DNA of 64,000 nucleotides from Geothrix sp. GTDB lineage: Bacteria > Acidobacteriota > Holophagae > Holophagales > Holophagaceae. Each line of letters starts with the position of its first letter. Position 1 is the first letter of the stretch. The translations under genes were made by a program, and so were the position numbers. Below the pieces are notes generated by a model. That model had not been told where the DNA came from. It made no database searches and saw nothing but the letters and a program-made list of their open reading frames with translations. Shown piece after piece: positions 21,201-30,036 of the stretch. The stretch covers positions 1,860,001-1,924,000 of the forward strand of contig NZ_JAHRYQ010000001.1 of NCBI RefSeq assembly GCF_020622065.1, written 5' to 3'.

Positions 21201-21782
21201 TCAGCCGTTGGGCGTCGCCCAGCGCGTGCCCGCCGGCACCTGGGGCTTGAAGATGCCGGGTGCAACCGAAGCGGGGGTCTTCGGATCCAGCAGCTCCAGC
21301 CGCTGCTGGGCCCCGGTGGGATCGGTCCATTCGAGGGTGCGCAGCAGGCCCTTGCGGCCCGTGGCCTTCAGCCCGGGCAGACCCGATTCCCTGGGTACCA
21401 GCTTCACGGCGTCGTTCCCGATGGATTCGGCGCGGTAGAGCTGGTTAATGCGGGCGGGATCCAGGAGGAGGCCCAGCAGGGGGAAATCGCGCACGGCCCT
21501 GGCCAGTTCAACGCGCTGGGCGGTGCGGGTGTCGGGATCGTACTGCACGAGGTGGCGGCCATCCGAGGTCACCCTCAGACCCGAATCGTAAGCCACGCGC
21601 AGCTTTCCGCCGCGGGCCAGCAGCAGCTCCCCTTCCCTCGCCAGCTTCCCGAAAACCGCGCTGTCGCTCTCCTGGCGGAACCGGCTGGCGAGGATGGGGA
21701 CCTTGGGCAGGGCCGTCCACCACGCAGGCAGGGCCGCCGACAGCGGGGTCATCAACACGGCGACGAGGGCGAGCGCACGCAT
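21201..21782 (-). CDS. LolA-like periplasmic lipoprotein carrier
   Basis: A 193-residue protein with signal peptide MRALALVAVLMTPLSAALP. The mature part has the LolA/outer-membrane-lipoprotein-sorting pattern: ILASRFRQESDSAVFGKLAREGELLLARGGKLRVAYDSGLRVTSDGRHLVQYDPDTRTAQRV. It probably ferries lipoproteins or another lipid ligand across the periplasm. It starts one base after the stop of the MglA-like gene, which suggests an operon. It may be a LolA paralogue rather than LolA itself. Confidence 0.75.
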   Translation of the reverse strand: MRALALVAVLMTPLSAALPAWWTALPKVPILASRFRQESDSAVFGKLAREGELLLARGGKLRVAYDSGLRVTSDGRHLVQYDPDTRTAQRVELARAVRDFPLLGLLLDPARINQLYRAESIGNDAVKLVPRESGLPGLKATGRKGLLRTLEWTDPTGAQQRLELLDPKTPASVAPGIFKPQVPAGTRWATPNG

Positions 21783-21783
21783 C

Positions 21784-23148
21784 TCAGCCCCGCTTGAGCT
21801 CGACGCTGAGCTTGGCGGTGCTGCCCTTGGCGGGAGCCGGACGATGGATCTGGCCTTCCGCCACCATCTGCCCCTTGAGGCGCACCTGCACGAAAATCTC
21901 GACCTCCTGGCCATCGGTCTCGGGGGGAACCTCGAGCCGCAGCACCGAAGGCGCGCCCTGGCGCCCCACCTGTGTCAGCTCACCCATCAGGGAGGAGATG
22001 GCGTCCTTGGAATCCGCAGCTTTGGGCCGGAGCGTGGGGCGCCGGGCCTCCACCTTCAGCGAGGCGAGGGCCGCCAACGGATCCACCTTCGGGGCGGGAC
22101 GGGCCGTGGAATGGGCCGCCGGACGAACGGGGACGGGCTGAGCCGGAGCTTCAGGAGCCGGTGCCATCTCAGGAGCCGGCGGCATCTCGGGAGTCGGTGG
22201 AACAGGCTCGGAGGCCGGCAAGGCTTCGATCTCGGGAAGGACTTCCATCTCCTCCTCATCCAGGACCAGAGAGGAAGGAGACAGGTCATCCGCCTCATCC
22301 CCTGACAGGAAGGTGATGCTGTCATCCGCCGCGGGCGGCTCCGCCGGCGGGGGGGCGTCGAGGAAGTGGGGCGCCTCGATGTAAAGGCCCGTGTCGTCGT
22401 CTTCGTCGGGCAGCGGCACGCTTCCAGAGGCTGAAGCCTGGGCGGGGGCCTCCATGTCGAGCAGGTCGGTGACCGAGGGCAGGTCCGACAGGGTCAGCGC
22501 CTCCACGCCCGGCTGGGCCAGCGAGACCGGCGCGGGGGCCTTGGGCGCCTGGGCCTCGCCCAGCACATGGGTCTTGATGTGCGACAGGGCGAGCTTGGTG
22601 ACGCCGCGCAGGGTCTCGAACACACCGGTGCCATCCGAAGCCACCGACTGGAAGCTGGGGAGTCCGCGGGAATTGAAGACCGATTCCAGCTGCTCGACGG
22701 ACACCACATTCTTCAGGTCCCGCTTGTTCCACTGGAAGACCACGGGGATGTCGTGGAGATCCAGGCCCAGCTCCCGGAGGTTCTCCTCCAGGTTCTGCCA
22801 GCTCTCCCGGCAGGCATCCAGCATCGGCACCTGGCTGTCCACCACGAAGACGATGCCATCCACGCCCTTGAGCACCAGCTTGCGGGTGCTGTTGTAGAAC
22901 ACCTGCCCGGGCACGGTGTAGAGCTGGAGCTTGGTCTTGAAGCCGCCCACCATGCCCACATCCATCGGCAGCAGGTCGAAGAACAGGGTGCGGTCCGTCT
23001 CGGTGTTGAGGCTCACCATCTCGCCGCGCGCCTTTTGGCTCGTCTTGCCGTAGATGGTGTTGAGGTTGGTGGTTTTTCCGCACAGGCCGGGCCCGTAGTA
23101 GACGATTTTCGCCGTCATCTGCCGGGTGGCGTGGTTGAAGAACACCAT
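21784..23148 (-). CDS. mglA: MglA-type small GTPase with long C-terminal extension
   Basis: Residues 1-195 are an MglA GTPase: P-loop YYGPGLCGKTTNLN, the MglA-specific TVPGQVFYNSTRKLVLKGVDG in place of the usual DxxG, and NKRDL for guanine. MglA controls cell polarity and gliding or pilus-based motility. Unlike the usual 195-residue MglA, this protein continues through an acidic then Pro/Ala-rich linker (about 200-375) and ends in a small beta-rich domain (about 390-454, LRLEVPPETDGQEVEIFVQVRLKGQ). The role of the extension is unknown. No roadblock/MglB gene is adjacent. Confidence 0.88.
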   Translation of the reverse strand: MVFFNHATRQMTAKIVYYGPGLCGKTTNLNTIYGKTSQKARGEMVSLNTETDRTLFFDLLPMDVGMVGGFKTKLQLYTVPGQVFYNSTRKLVLKGVDGIVFVVDSQVPMLDACRESWQNLEENLRELGLDLHDIPVVFQWNKRDLKNVVSVEQLESVFNSRGLPSFQSVASDGTGVFETLRGVTKLALSHIKTHVLGEAQAPKAPAPVSLAQPGVEALTLSDLPSVTDLLDMEAPAQASASGSVPLPDEDDDTGLYIEAPHFLDAPPPAEPPAADDSITFLSGDEADDLSPSSLVLDEEEMEVLPEIEALPASEPVPPTPEMPPAPEMAPAPEAPAQPVPVRPAAHSTARPAPKVDPLAALASLKVEARRPTLRPKAADSKDAISSLMGELTQVGRQGAPSVLRLEVPPETDGQEVEIFVQVRLKGQMVAEGQIHRPAPAKGSTAKLSVELKRG

Positions 23149-23224
23149 TCTTGAACCTCTTGGTAGAAAAAAGTTTAGCCCGGAAATCCATCCGGGCTCA
23201 ATGCAAATGCAGGATTTCCCGGCC

Positions 23225-23737
<513 letters not shown>

Positions 23738-23807
23738 GCGAGCCTCCAGGAAGATGGTGGAGTGTGGCACCATCGGCTCTTCGATGGGAGTTCTGGCCTT
23801 GGACAAG

Positions 23808-24830
23808 ATGGTTCGCATCGCCCTCATCCCCGGCGACGGCGTCGGCCGAGAGGTCATGGCCGAGGCCATTCCCTGCCTGGCCTGGGCCCGATCCCGGGGG
23901 CGGAACCTCGAGACCCAGCCCCTCCCCTACGGCGCGGACCACTTCCTCCGCACGGGAGAGACCCTCCCGAGCTCCGCCTTTGCCGAACTGCGCGATGGCT
24001 GCGACGCCATTCTCTTCGGGGCCGTGGGGGATCCGCGGGTGCCAGACGGCCGCCATGCGGAGGAGATCCTGCTGCGCCTCCGCCAGGGCCTGGACCTGAC
24101 GGTGAACTTCCGCCCCTGCAAGCCCTGGGTGCCGGGAAGCGGCCCAACCCTCGACATTGAGGTCTTCCGCGAGAACACGGAGGGTCCCTACTGCCTGCAG
24201 GGTTCCACGGAGCCGGGCCGGGCCATCGACCTGGCCGTGCACACGGAACCAGCCGTTCGGCGCCTCCTGGAAGCCGCCTTCGCCCGCGCCCGCACCCGTG
24301 GCTGCGCCCTGACCCTGGCCCACAAGGCCAATGTGCTGAAGCACGGCCATGGACTCTGGGTGCGCGTCTTCCAGGACCTGCAGAAAACCTTCCCAGAGGT
24401 GCCCGCCAAAGGCATGCATGCAGATGCCCTGCTCTGTGCGCTGGTGCAGGATCCAGGCCCCTTCGGCGTGATCGCGGCGGACAACTACCTGGGCGACCTC
24501 ATCAGCGACCTCACGGCGGCCTTCGTCGGCGGCATGGGCGTGGCGCCTTCCCTGAGTTGGGCCCCGCACCGGCCCCACCGCTGCGCCGCCCTGGCCGAGC
24601 CGGTGCACGGCTCGGCTCCCGACCTTGCCGGGCAGGGCCTGGCCAATCCCGTGGGCATGCTCCTCAGTACCGCCCTGCTCTTCCGGCACCTGGGCTGGGA
24701 GCCGGAAGCAGGTGCGCTGGAAACGGCCGTGGCGGGTGCCCTCGAAGCCGGCGCCCGAACCCGGGACCTCGGGGGTGACCTGGGCACGGCGGCGATGGGC
24801 GCAGCCATCCGCGATCGCCTGCCCCGGTAG
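23808..24830 (+). CDS. Isocitrate/isopropylmalate dehydrogenase family protein
   Basis: A 340-residue beta-decarboxylating dehydrogenase. IALIPGDGVGREV is the N-terminal signature; VFRENTEGPY matches isocitrate/homoisocitrate enzymes rather than LeuB (which has RELTGGIYFG); HKANVLKHGHGLW, the metal-binding Asp region DALLCALVQDP and HGSAPDLAGQGLANP with Asp (favouring NAD+) are visible. The substrate is therefore more likely isocitrate or a homologue than 3-isopropylmalate. The ATG at 23808 fits the family start; an in-frame ATG at 23784 is possible. It is divergent from the peroxiredoxin gene. Confidence 0.8.
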   Translation: MVRIALIPGDGVGREVMAEAIPCLAWARSRGRNLETQPLPYGADHFLRTGETLPSSAFAELRDGCDAILFGAVGDPRVPDGRHAEEILLRLRQGLDLTVNFRPCKPWVPGSGPTLDIEVFRENTEGPYCLQGSTEPGRAIDLAVHTEPAVRRLLEAAFARARTRGCALTLAHKANVLKHGHGLWVRVFQDLQKTFPEVPAKGMHADALLCALVQDPGPFGVIAADNYLGDLISDLTAAFVGGMGVAPSLSWAPHRPHRCAALAEPVHGSAPDLAGQGLANPVGMLLSTALLFRHLGWEPEAGALETAVAGALEAGARTRDLGGDLGTAAMGAAIRDRLPR

Positions 24831-24889
24831 CCAGCATCAAGGCTCCGCCGGCCGAGTATTGCCGGTAGCGTTTCGTCGGGGGCGTTTCG

Positions 24890-25543
24890 TCAACAGCTGC
24901 GCATGACACCCACGAGCAGCCCCTGGATGTCGATGCGCTGAGGCGGATAGCAGTGGGGCTGGAGCTCGGGGTTGTGGGGGATCAGCCACACGCCCTTGGC
25001 ATCCCGACGGAATTCCTTGAGGGTCACTTCCTCGCGGTCGATGAGGGCCACCACCCGATCCCCGTTGCGGTACTCGCCCTTGCGCTGCAGGACCACCAGG
25101 TCGCCGTCCAGGATGGCATCGTCCACCATAGAGTCGCCCCGGACGCGCAGGACGAAGAGTTCATCCCGCTGGCGGTGGATGCTGTTGGGCACCTCGATGG
25201 GCAGAGCCCGGCTCTCCGGCAGGATGGGCGAGCCGGCGGCCACATCGCCGCAGAAGGGGAAAATCTTCATGGCGGGTACCGGCTCGGGGCGCTCGCTTCG
25301 CGGCGCGGGCCCCTCGGTCCCGGTGCCCGCGGCCACCACGAGGTTGTTGCCCTTGCCGTGGCTGCGGACGAGGAAACCCTTGTCCATGAGGTGCTGGACA
25401 TGCTTGTGGATGGTGGACACCGCACTGGAACCCACCCCCTTGGCGATTTCCGCCAGCGTGGGGCTGCGTCCTTCCGCCTGTACGAAGGTGCGGATGAACT
25501 TCAGCACGGCCTGCTGTCGCTTGGTGAGGTCACTGGCTTTCAT
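24890..25543 (-). CDS. lexA: LexA repressor
   Basis: SOS repressor of 217 residues. Residues 1-70 form the winged HTH (LTKRQQAVLKFIRTF, PTLAEIAKGVGSSAVSTIHKHVQHL). The self-cleavage Ala-Gly bond is in CGDVAAGSPI; the catalytic Ser is in VRGDSMVDDAI and Lys in EEVTLKEF. Together these show a full, cleavable LexA. No classical SOS box could be recognised by eye upstream. The -10 box ends only about seven bases before the ATG, so the mRNA may be leaderless. Confidence 0.93.
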   Translation of the reverse strand: MKASDLTKRQQAVLKFIRTFVQAEGRSPTLAEIAKGVGSSAVSTIHKHVQHLMDKGFLVRSHGKGNNLVVAAGTGTEGPAPRSERPEPVPAMKIFPFCGDVAAGSPILPESRALPIEVPNSIHRQRDELFVLRVRGDSMVDDAILDGDLVVLQRKGEYRNGDRVVALIDREEVTLKEFRRDAKGVWLIPHNPELQPHCYPPQRIDIQGLLVGVMRSC

Positions 25544-25549
25544 GGCTCC

Positions 25550-25578
25550 AAGGTAAGAGCCGATCCCTGGGTCGTCAA
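25550..25578 (-). promoter_or_regulatory. Predicted sigma-70 promoter of lexA
   Basis: Read on the minus strand, TTGACG (25578-25573) and TACCTT (25555-25550) are separated by 17 bases. Transcription would begin at or next to the A of the lexA ATG at 25543. Confidence 0.5.
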
Positions 25579-25734
25579 TCCCTTTTTTTTCGCTTTATTT
25601 CAGACCCGTCCGATCCTCCCTTTCATTACCTTTCCTGGATGGCCCTGGGAGCGTCTGCCATACTGGACGATGGCGTGGCGGGCCAAGCATTTACGCCCTC
25701 TTCGTCGCCATTGCCCCGATGAGAAAGGAGTCCT

Positions 25735-27558
25735 ATGACTGCCACCCTCGCCGCCCCTGCCGCCTCCGGAGGAGCGAAAACCAGGATCAATGATTTTTCC
25801 ATCCAGGTGGCCACGGTCAACGGATCGGGTTCACAGACGGCGAACACGGTTCTGCTGCGCGCCATCTTCCAGATGGGCGTGCTCGTCAGTGGCAAGAACC
25901 TCTTCCCCTCGAACATCGCGGGCCTGCCCACCTGGTTCACCATCCGCGCCAGCGCCAAGGGCTATGTGGCCCGCAAGGCCAGCAACGAAATGCTGATCCT
26001 GATGAACCCCGAGACCGCCAAGGACGACATCGCCAAGGCCGATCCCGGAGCGCTGGTGATCTACGATGAGCCCCTGCAGCTCGACAAGCTCCGCGGCGAC
26101 CTGGCCTACATCCCCGTGCCCTTCCAGAAGCTCGTGACGGCCTCCTGCCCCGAGCCCAAGCTGCACAAGCTGGTGAAGAACATGATCTATGTGGGCGTGG
26201 CCGCCCGCCTGCTCGGCATCGACATGGAGGAGGTCAAGAAGGCCATCGCCAAGCAGCTGAAGGGCAAGGCCAAGGCCGTCGAACTCAATCAGACCGCCTG
26301 CACGGCCGGCTACGACTGGGCCATGGAGAACCTCGAGGACCAGGACCACATCAAGGTCATCCGCGACAACAAGACCCAGGGCCTCATCATCGTGGACGGC
26401 AACGAGGCCTGCGCCCTGGGCGCGCTCTTTGCCGGCGTGACCGTGGTGGGCTGGTATCCCATCACGCCCGCCTCCAGCCTGGTCGAGACCTTCATCGAAT
26501 ACGCCGAGGAGTACCGCAAGGACCCCAAGACCGGCAAGTCCACCGTGGCCATTGTGCAGATGGAGGACGAGCTCGCCTCTGCGGGCGTCGTGCTCTCGGC
26601 GGGATGGGCCGGCGCCCGATCCATGACTTCCACCGCGGGCCCCGGCATCTCGCTGATGAGCGAGTTCATCGGCATGGGCTACTATGTGGAGGCCCCGGGC
26701 GTGTTCTTCAATGTGGCTCGCACGGGCCCCAGCACCGGCCTTCCCACCCGCACCCAGCAGTCCGATGTGGAGCTCTGCGCCAAGGCCAGCCACGGGGATA
26801 CCCAGCACATCAACCTCTACCCCGGGACCATGGAGGAGTGCTTCCAGTTCTCCTACGACGCCTTCGATCTGGCCGAGCGCTTCCAGACGCCGATCTTCGT
26901 CGTCACCGACCTCGACCTCGGCATGCAGAACTGGTCCTCCAAACCCTTCGCCTACCCCACCAAGCCCTATGACCGGGGCAAGGTGCTCAACCAGCAGCAG
27001 CTGGCCGACATGCAGGACTGGGGCCGCTACAAGGATGTGGACGGCGATGGCATCTGCTACCGCTCCCTGCCCGGCACGCCCGGCGGCAAGGGGGCCTACT
27101 TCACCCGCGGATCGGGGCACAACGCCTACGCCCAGTACTCCGAGAAGCCCGAGGACTACCTCGCCGTGGTGGACCGCCTGAAGCGGAAGTACGAGACCGC
27201 CAAGACCCATGTGCCCGGCCCTGTCTTCCGCAACCTGGGATCCGACAAGGGTGTCCTGGCCTTCGGCTCCAGTGATCCCGCCGTCATCGAGGCCCAGGAC
27301 ATCCTGGCCGAAACCGGTCTGAAGACGGACTACCTGCGCCTGCGCGCCCTGCCCTTCACCGCCGAGGTCGATGCCTTCGTGAAGGAGAAGAAGGTCATCT
27401 ACATCGTCGAGCAGAACCGCGATGGCCAGATGGCCAACCTCTTCCGCGAAACCTATCCCGAGTACGCCACCAAGTTCAAGAGCGTCCTCCACTACGACGG
27501 CCACGCCATCGACGCCAAGTGCATCGTGGATCAGATCACCGCCTTCGAGCAGAAGTAA
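25735..27558 (+). CDS. korA: 2-oxoacid:ferredoxin oxidoreductase, fused gamma-alpha subunit
   Basis: A 607-residue subunit. Residues about 20-200 are the gamma domain (IQVATVNGSGSQTANTVLLRAIFQMGVLVSGKNLFPSNIAGLPTWFTIR) and the rest the pyrimidine-binding alpha domain (GNEACALGALFAGVTVVGWYPITPASSLVETF). With the beta subunit it oxidatively decarboxylates a 2-oxoacid, most likely 2-oxoglutarate, to the acyl-CoA with reduction of ferredoxin. The ATG has AAAGGAG upstream. The beta gene starts 10 bases after its stop. No separate delta/ferredoxin subunit is encoded here. Confidence 0.9.
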   Translation: MTATLAAPAASGGAKTRINDFSIQVATVNGSGSQTANTVLLRAIFQMGVLVSGKNLFPSNIAGLPTWFTIRASAKGYVARKASNEMLILMNPETAKDDIAKADPGALVIYDEPLQLDKLRGDLAYIPVPFQKLVTASCPEPKLHKLVKNMIYVGVAARLLGIDMEEVKKAIAKQLKGKAKAVELNQTACTAGYDWAMENLEDQDHIKVIRDNKTQGLIIVDGNEACALGALFAGVTVVGWYPITPASSLVETFIEYAEEYRKDPKTGKSTVAIVQMEDELASAGVVLSAGWAGARSMTSTAGPGISLMSEFIGMGYYVEAPGVFFNVARTGPSTGLPTRTQQSDVELCAKASHGDTQHINLYPGTMEECFQFSYDAFDLAERFQTPIFVVTDLDLGMQNWSSKPFAYPTKPYDRGKVLNQQQLADMQDWGRYKDVDGDGICYRSLPGTPGGKGAYFTRGSGHNAYAQYSEKPEDYLAVVDRLKRKYETAKTHVPGPVFRNLGSDKGVLAFGSSDPAVIEAQDILAETGLKTDYLRLRALPFTAEVDAFVKEKKVIYIVEQNRDGQMANLFRETYPEYATKFKSVLHYDGHAIDAKCIVDQITAFEQK

Positions 27559-27568
27559 GGAGCCGACC

Positions 27569-28624
27569 ATGACCACCGCCACCCCTTCCGCTCCCAACCC
27601 TCCGGCCACTCCGACCAACAAGCTCGGCTTCACCAAGCAGGACTATGTGGGCTCCAAGTCCACCCTCTGCGCGGGCTGCGGCCACGACGCCATCACGGCC
27701 CAGATCATCAACGCCGCCTTCGAGTCCAACCTCGAAGGCTACCGTGTCACCAAATACTCCGGCATCGGCTGCTCGTCCAAGACACCCGCCTACTTCATCA
27801 ACCAGGGCTGGGGCTTCAACAGCGTCCACGGCCGCATGCCCTCCATCGCCACCGGTGCCTCGCTGGCCAACCGGAACCTCATCAACATCGGCATCTCCGG
27901 CGACGGCGATTCCATGTCCATCGGCATGGGCCAGTTCGTCCACGCGGTGCGGCGCAACATTCCGATGATCTACATCATCGAGGACAACGGCGTCTACGGC
28001 CTCACGAAGGGACAGTTCTCCGCCACTGCCGACAAGGGTTCCCACCTCAAGAGCGGCGCCGTGAACGACCTGCCGCCCATCGATCCCTGCACCCTGGCCA
28101 TCGAGCTGGGCTGCGGCTTCGTGGCCCGGTGCTTCTCCGGCAACCCCAAGCAGCTGAACACCATCCTCAAGGCCGCCTTCGCCTACGAAGGCACCGTGGT
28201 GCTCGACATCATCAGTCCCTGCGTCACCTTCAACAACCACGATGCTTCGACCCGTTCATACAAGCATGTGAAGGACCACGATTTTCCCCTCCACGACCTG
28301 GGCTTCATCCAGTACTCCGAAGTCGAGGATGTGGAGATCCCCGCCGGACAGACCGAGATCGTCACCTTCCCCGACGGCTCCAAGGTCGCCATCAAGGCGA
28401 CGCACGAGGGCTACGACCCCACGGATCGCTTCGGCGCCATGAAGGCCGTCCACGAGTCCATGGCCAAGGGCGAGTTCCTCACGGGCCTGCTCTACATCAA
28501 CCCCACCCAGCCCCCCCTGCCCCAGGTGCTGAACCTGGTGGACGAGCCCCTGAACAGCCTCGGCGAGGCCCAGCTGAAGCCCAGCGAGGCCACCCTCAAC
28601 GAGATCATGCAGTCCCTGATGTAG
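27569..28624 (+). CDS. korB: 2-oxoacid:ferredoxin oxidoreductase beta subunit
   Basis: A 351-residue TPP- and Fe-S-binding beta subunit partnering the preceding gene. LCAGCGHDAI holds the CxxC cluster ligands; GISGDGDSMSIGMGQFVHAVRRNIPMIYIIEDNGVYGLTKGQ is the TPP-binding GDG...N motif. The ATG at 27569 follows AAGGAG at 27557-27562. The C-terminal 60 residues are longer than in minimal beta subunits. A strong hairpin follows the stop. Confidence 0.9.
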   Translation: MTTATPSAPNPPATPTNKLGFTKQDYVGSKSTLCAGCGHDAITAQIINAAFESNLEGYRVTKYSGIGCSSKTPAYFINQGWGFNSVHGRMPSIATGASLANRNLINIGISGDGDSMSIGMGQFVHAVRRNIPMIYIIEDNGVYGLTKGQFSATADKGSHLKSGAVNDLPPIDPCTLAIELGCGFVARCFSGNPKQLNTILKAAFAYEGTVVLDIISPCVTFNNHDASTRSYKHVKDHDFPLHDLGFIQYSEVEDVEIPAGQTEIVTFPDGSKVAIKATHEGYDPTDRFGAMKAVHESMAKGEFLTGLLYINPTQPPLPQVLNLVDEPLNSLGEAQLKPSEATLNEIMQSLM

Positions 28625-28636
28625 GTCCCCGTGCCC

Positions 28637-28667
28637 ATGGCCGGCCGGCACCCCGCCGGTCGGCCAT
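28637..28667 (+). terminator. Hairpin after korB, possible terminator
   Basis: ATGGCCGGCCGGC pairs with GCCGGTCGGCCAT across a five-base ACCCC loop (13 pairs, one G-T wobble). There is no T tract, so it may be a weak or Rho-assisted terminator. Its right arm touches the -35 box of the tRNA promoter. Confidence 0.45.
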
Positions 28668-28694
28668 TGACGCCGAATGCCGGCCCGTTAGACT
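28667..28694 (+). promoter_or_regulatory. Promoter of tRNA-Ala
   Basis: TTGACG at 28667-28672 and TAGACT at 28689-28694, spacer 16 bases. The tRNA begins 10 bases after the -10 box. Confidence 0.65.
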
Positions 28695-28704
28695 AAAGGT
28701 TCAT

Positions 28705-28780
28705 GGGCCTGTAGCTCAGCTGGGAGAGCGCTGCGTTCGCAATGCAGAGGTCGTCAGTTCGATCCTGATCAGGTCCACCA
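28705..28780 (+). tRNA. tRNA-Ala (anticodon CGC)
   Basis: A complete 76-base cloverleaf with encoded CCA. The acceptor arm GGGCCTG pairs with CAGGTCC, the D arm is GCTC/GAGC, the anticodon stem CTGCG/TGCAG closes loop TTCGCAA with anticodon CGC at its centre, and the T arm is GTCAG/CTGAT around TTCGATC. It decodes GCG alanine codons. The gene is the integration site of the element that follows; its 3' 45 bases are repeated at 35120. Confidence 0.95.
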
Positions 28781-28781
28781 A
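28736..28781 (+). repeat. Left attachment site (attL), 46-bp direct repeat
   Basis: Identical to 35120-35165; begins TTCGCAATGC and ends GGTCCACCAA. It forms the intact 3' half of the tRNA-Ala gene, so integration restores a functional tRNA. Confidence 0.92.
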
Positions 28782-28782
28782 A

Positions 28783-28816
28783 AGCCCCTTGAGAAATCAG
28801 GGGGCTACTTGTTTTT
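28783..28816 (+). terminator. Rho-independent terminator after tRNA-Ala (element copy)
   Basis: AGCCCCTTGA and TCAGGGGGCT pair (one G-T) around GAAA, followed by ACTTGTTTTT. The sequence closely resembles the host terminator at 35168-35200, although it lies beyond the 46-bp core and belongs to the element side. Confidence 0.75.
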
Positions 28817-28847
28817 AAGCGGCATCATTTTTTTGAGCGCGGCCTCC

Positions 28848-28867
28848 TGCTCAAACGGTGCTCAAAA
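28848..28867 (+). repeat. Left copy of 20-bp arm-type repeat
   Basis: A 20-base sequence identical to 34992-35011, containing GCTCAAA twice, 11 bases apart. It lies 67 bases inside attL. The symmetric placement at both element ends suggests integrase or excisionase arm sites. Confidence 0.65.
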
Positions 28868-28938
28868 CCCGGTCCCAGATCGACGCGGATGGTGCCGGGT
28901 GACTTCGGGCATATCCTGTTCACCAAAGGGGGGGCAGA

Positions 28939-29142
28939 GTGTCGAACCAAGGGGCCACGAGAGAGCGCACCGGGCAGGAGATGGAAGCCCTGATGCAGGC
29001 TTACGAGGCGCGGTTCGCCTGCCTGTTCTACCCCTGGGGCTTCGTCTCGTGGGACGGCGGCCTTTGGGATCGGGTGGAAGCGGCCATCAGGACAGGCGAG
29101 CCCCTGCCCTACTCTGGGGTGCCTGAAGGGGCCATTCTCTAG
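28939..29142 (+). CDS. Small protein of unknown function
   Basis: A 67-residue frame from a GTG at 28939, with a run of G (28927-28933) as possible ribosome site; an ATG at 28981 is an alternative start. The product (GQEMEALMQAYEARFACLFYPWGFVSWDGGLWDRVEAAIRTG) has a plausible amphipathic helix and no biased composition, which favours a real gene. It is the only plus-strand gene of the element. No family recognised. Confidence 0.5.
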   Translation: MSNQGATRERTGQEMEALMQAYEARFACLFYPWGFVSWDGGLWDRVEAAIRTGEPLPYSGVPEGAIL

Positions 29143-29337
29143 GCCAAACCCGCGCCGATGCTGGGTCTAGGTGTTCCCGCAAGATGGCGGAACATGGCGG
29201 AATTATGCCCAGGAATGGGCCTAGCAGGCGATTTAAGGCCAGTTGACCCCATCGGGGCCACCATCACACCCCAAGAGGGTGAGACACGGCAAATTGACGC
29301 AGGGGGGAAGGTCCGCTGGGGCCTCTGGATGCCTACA

Positions 29338-29375
29338 AAGAGAAACCCCCCTCCAGGGGCAGGTCTGGAGGGGGG
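29338..29375 (-). terminator. Rho-independent terminator of the element's minus-strand operon
   Basis: A perfect 11-bp stem (29346-29356 with 29365-29375) and 8-base loop; on the minus strand it is followed by TTTCTCTTTGT. It lies about 40 bases after the stop of the last minus-strand gene at 29417. Confidence 0.75.
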
Positions 29376-29416
29376 CACGGTTCCTGGGCAGGGCTCACGA
29401 TGCCCAGGGCCGATGG

Positions 29417-29734
29417 TCAGGTGGTAGCGGCGAAGTGAATCACAGACTTGAGCCCATAGACGGCCTGGACACGGCGAACGGTGTCCCCACCAAGTTCCGG
29501 GGGGTGGGCTGGGCAGAGCAGGCGCGGCCCATGCTGAACCACAAGGCGCAAGGTTTCAGGGAACCCGTTCGAGCGTTTGAACCTCAAGAAGATCAAGTCT
29601 CCCGGCTCGGCATCCTCCCGAATGATCTGGATGAGGGCCAGGGCAGCGCGGTCCACCTGTTCGGCGTGGTTCCCGCCTTCGGCTTCCAGCTTCCAGGATC
29701 GCCGGATGGAAAGTTCGCAGGGCGGATAGGTCAC
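29417..29734 (-). CDS. Unknown protein of the integrated element
   Basis: A 105-residue protein (MTYPPCELSIRRSWKLEAEGG...) with no signal or membrane segment. Its start overlaps the stop of the upstream gene by four bases (29731-29734), supporting both frames. It is last in the minus-strand operon, ahead of the terminator at 29338. No family recognised. Confidence 0.6.
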   Translation of the reverse strand: MTYPPCELSIRRSWKLEAEGGNHAEQVDRAALALIQIIREDAEPGDLIFLRFKRSNGFPETLRLVVQHGPRLLCPAHPPELGGDTVRRVQAVYGLKSVIHFAATT

Positions 29735-30036
29735 GGCATCACCTCTTCGGGTTCCGGGTCGGGGTCGGGTTCGGGGTCCATGAAGCCCCCCTGCATCACA
29801 GCGGCGAAGGCGCGGGCCATGAGATCAGCGCGGCGAAGGTCTGCCCCTCTGGACTGGAGGCGGCCCCGGAAGGCTTCCACAGACTCACCATCGGCGCGGG
29901 TGAATGACTCGTGGCGTTGCTTCCCATCGAAGGCGTGGGCACTCGTGGGCTCGGCACTCCCAGCGGGAAAGAAGGCGCAAACCCAGACGGGGCGGGTGAT
30001 GGTCTCCAGGCGATGAAGGCGGGCGCGGTAGGTCAC
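29731..30036 (-). CDS. Unknown protein of the integrated element
   Basis: A 101-residue protein with an acidic Pro-rich tail (DPEPDPDPEPEE). It contains DGESVEAFRGRLQ, which resembles GESAAAFQCRLQ in the 157-residue product of the next gene upstream; the two may derive from a common ancestor. It overlaps neighbours by four bases at each end. Confidence 0.6.
   Translation of the reverse strand: MTYRARLHRLETITRPVWVCAFFPAGSAEPTSAHAFDGKQRHESFTRADGESVEAFRGRLQSRGADLRRADLMARAFAAVMQGGFMDPEPDPDPEPEEVMP

Noticed and set aside
25831-27636. A 601-codon open frame antisense to korA
   Set aside because: Its composition (Gly/Val/Leu/His/Asp repeats) is a codon-bias shadow; korA on the other strand has clear domains.
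29158-29427. An 89-codon plus-strand frame in the element
   Set aside because: It runs through a strong terminator hairpin and into the opposite-strand gene, and its Gly/Pro-rich translation looks non-coding.
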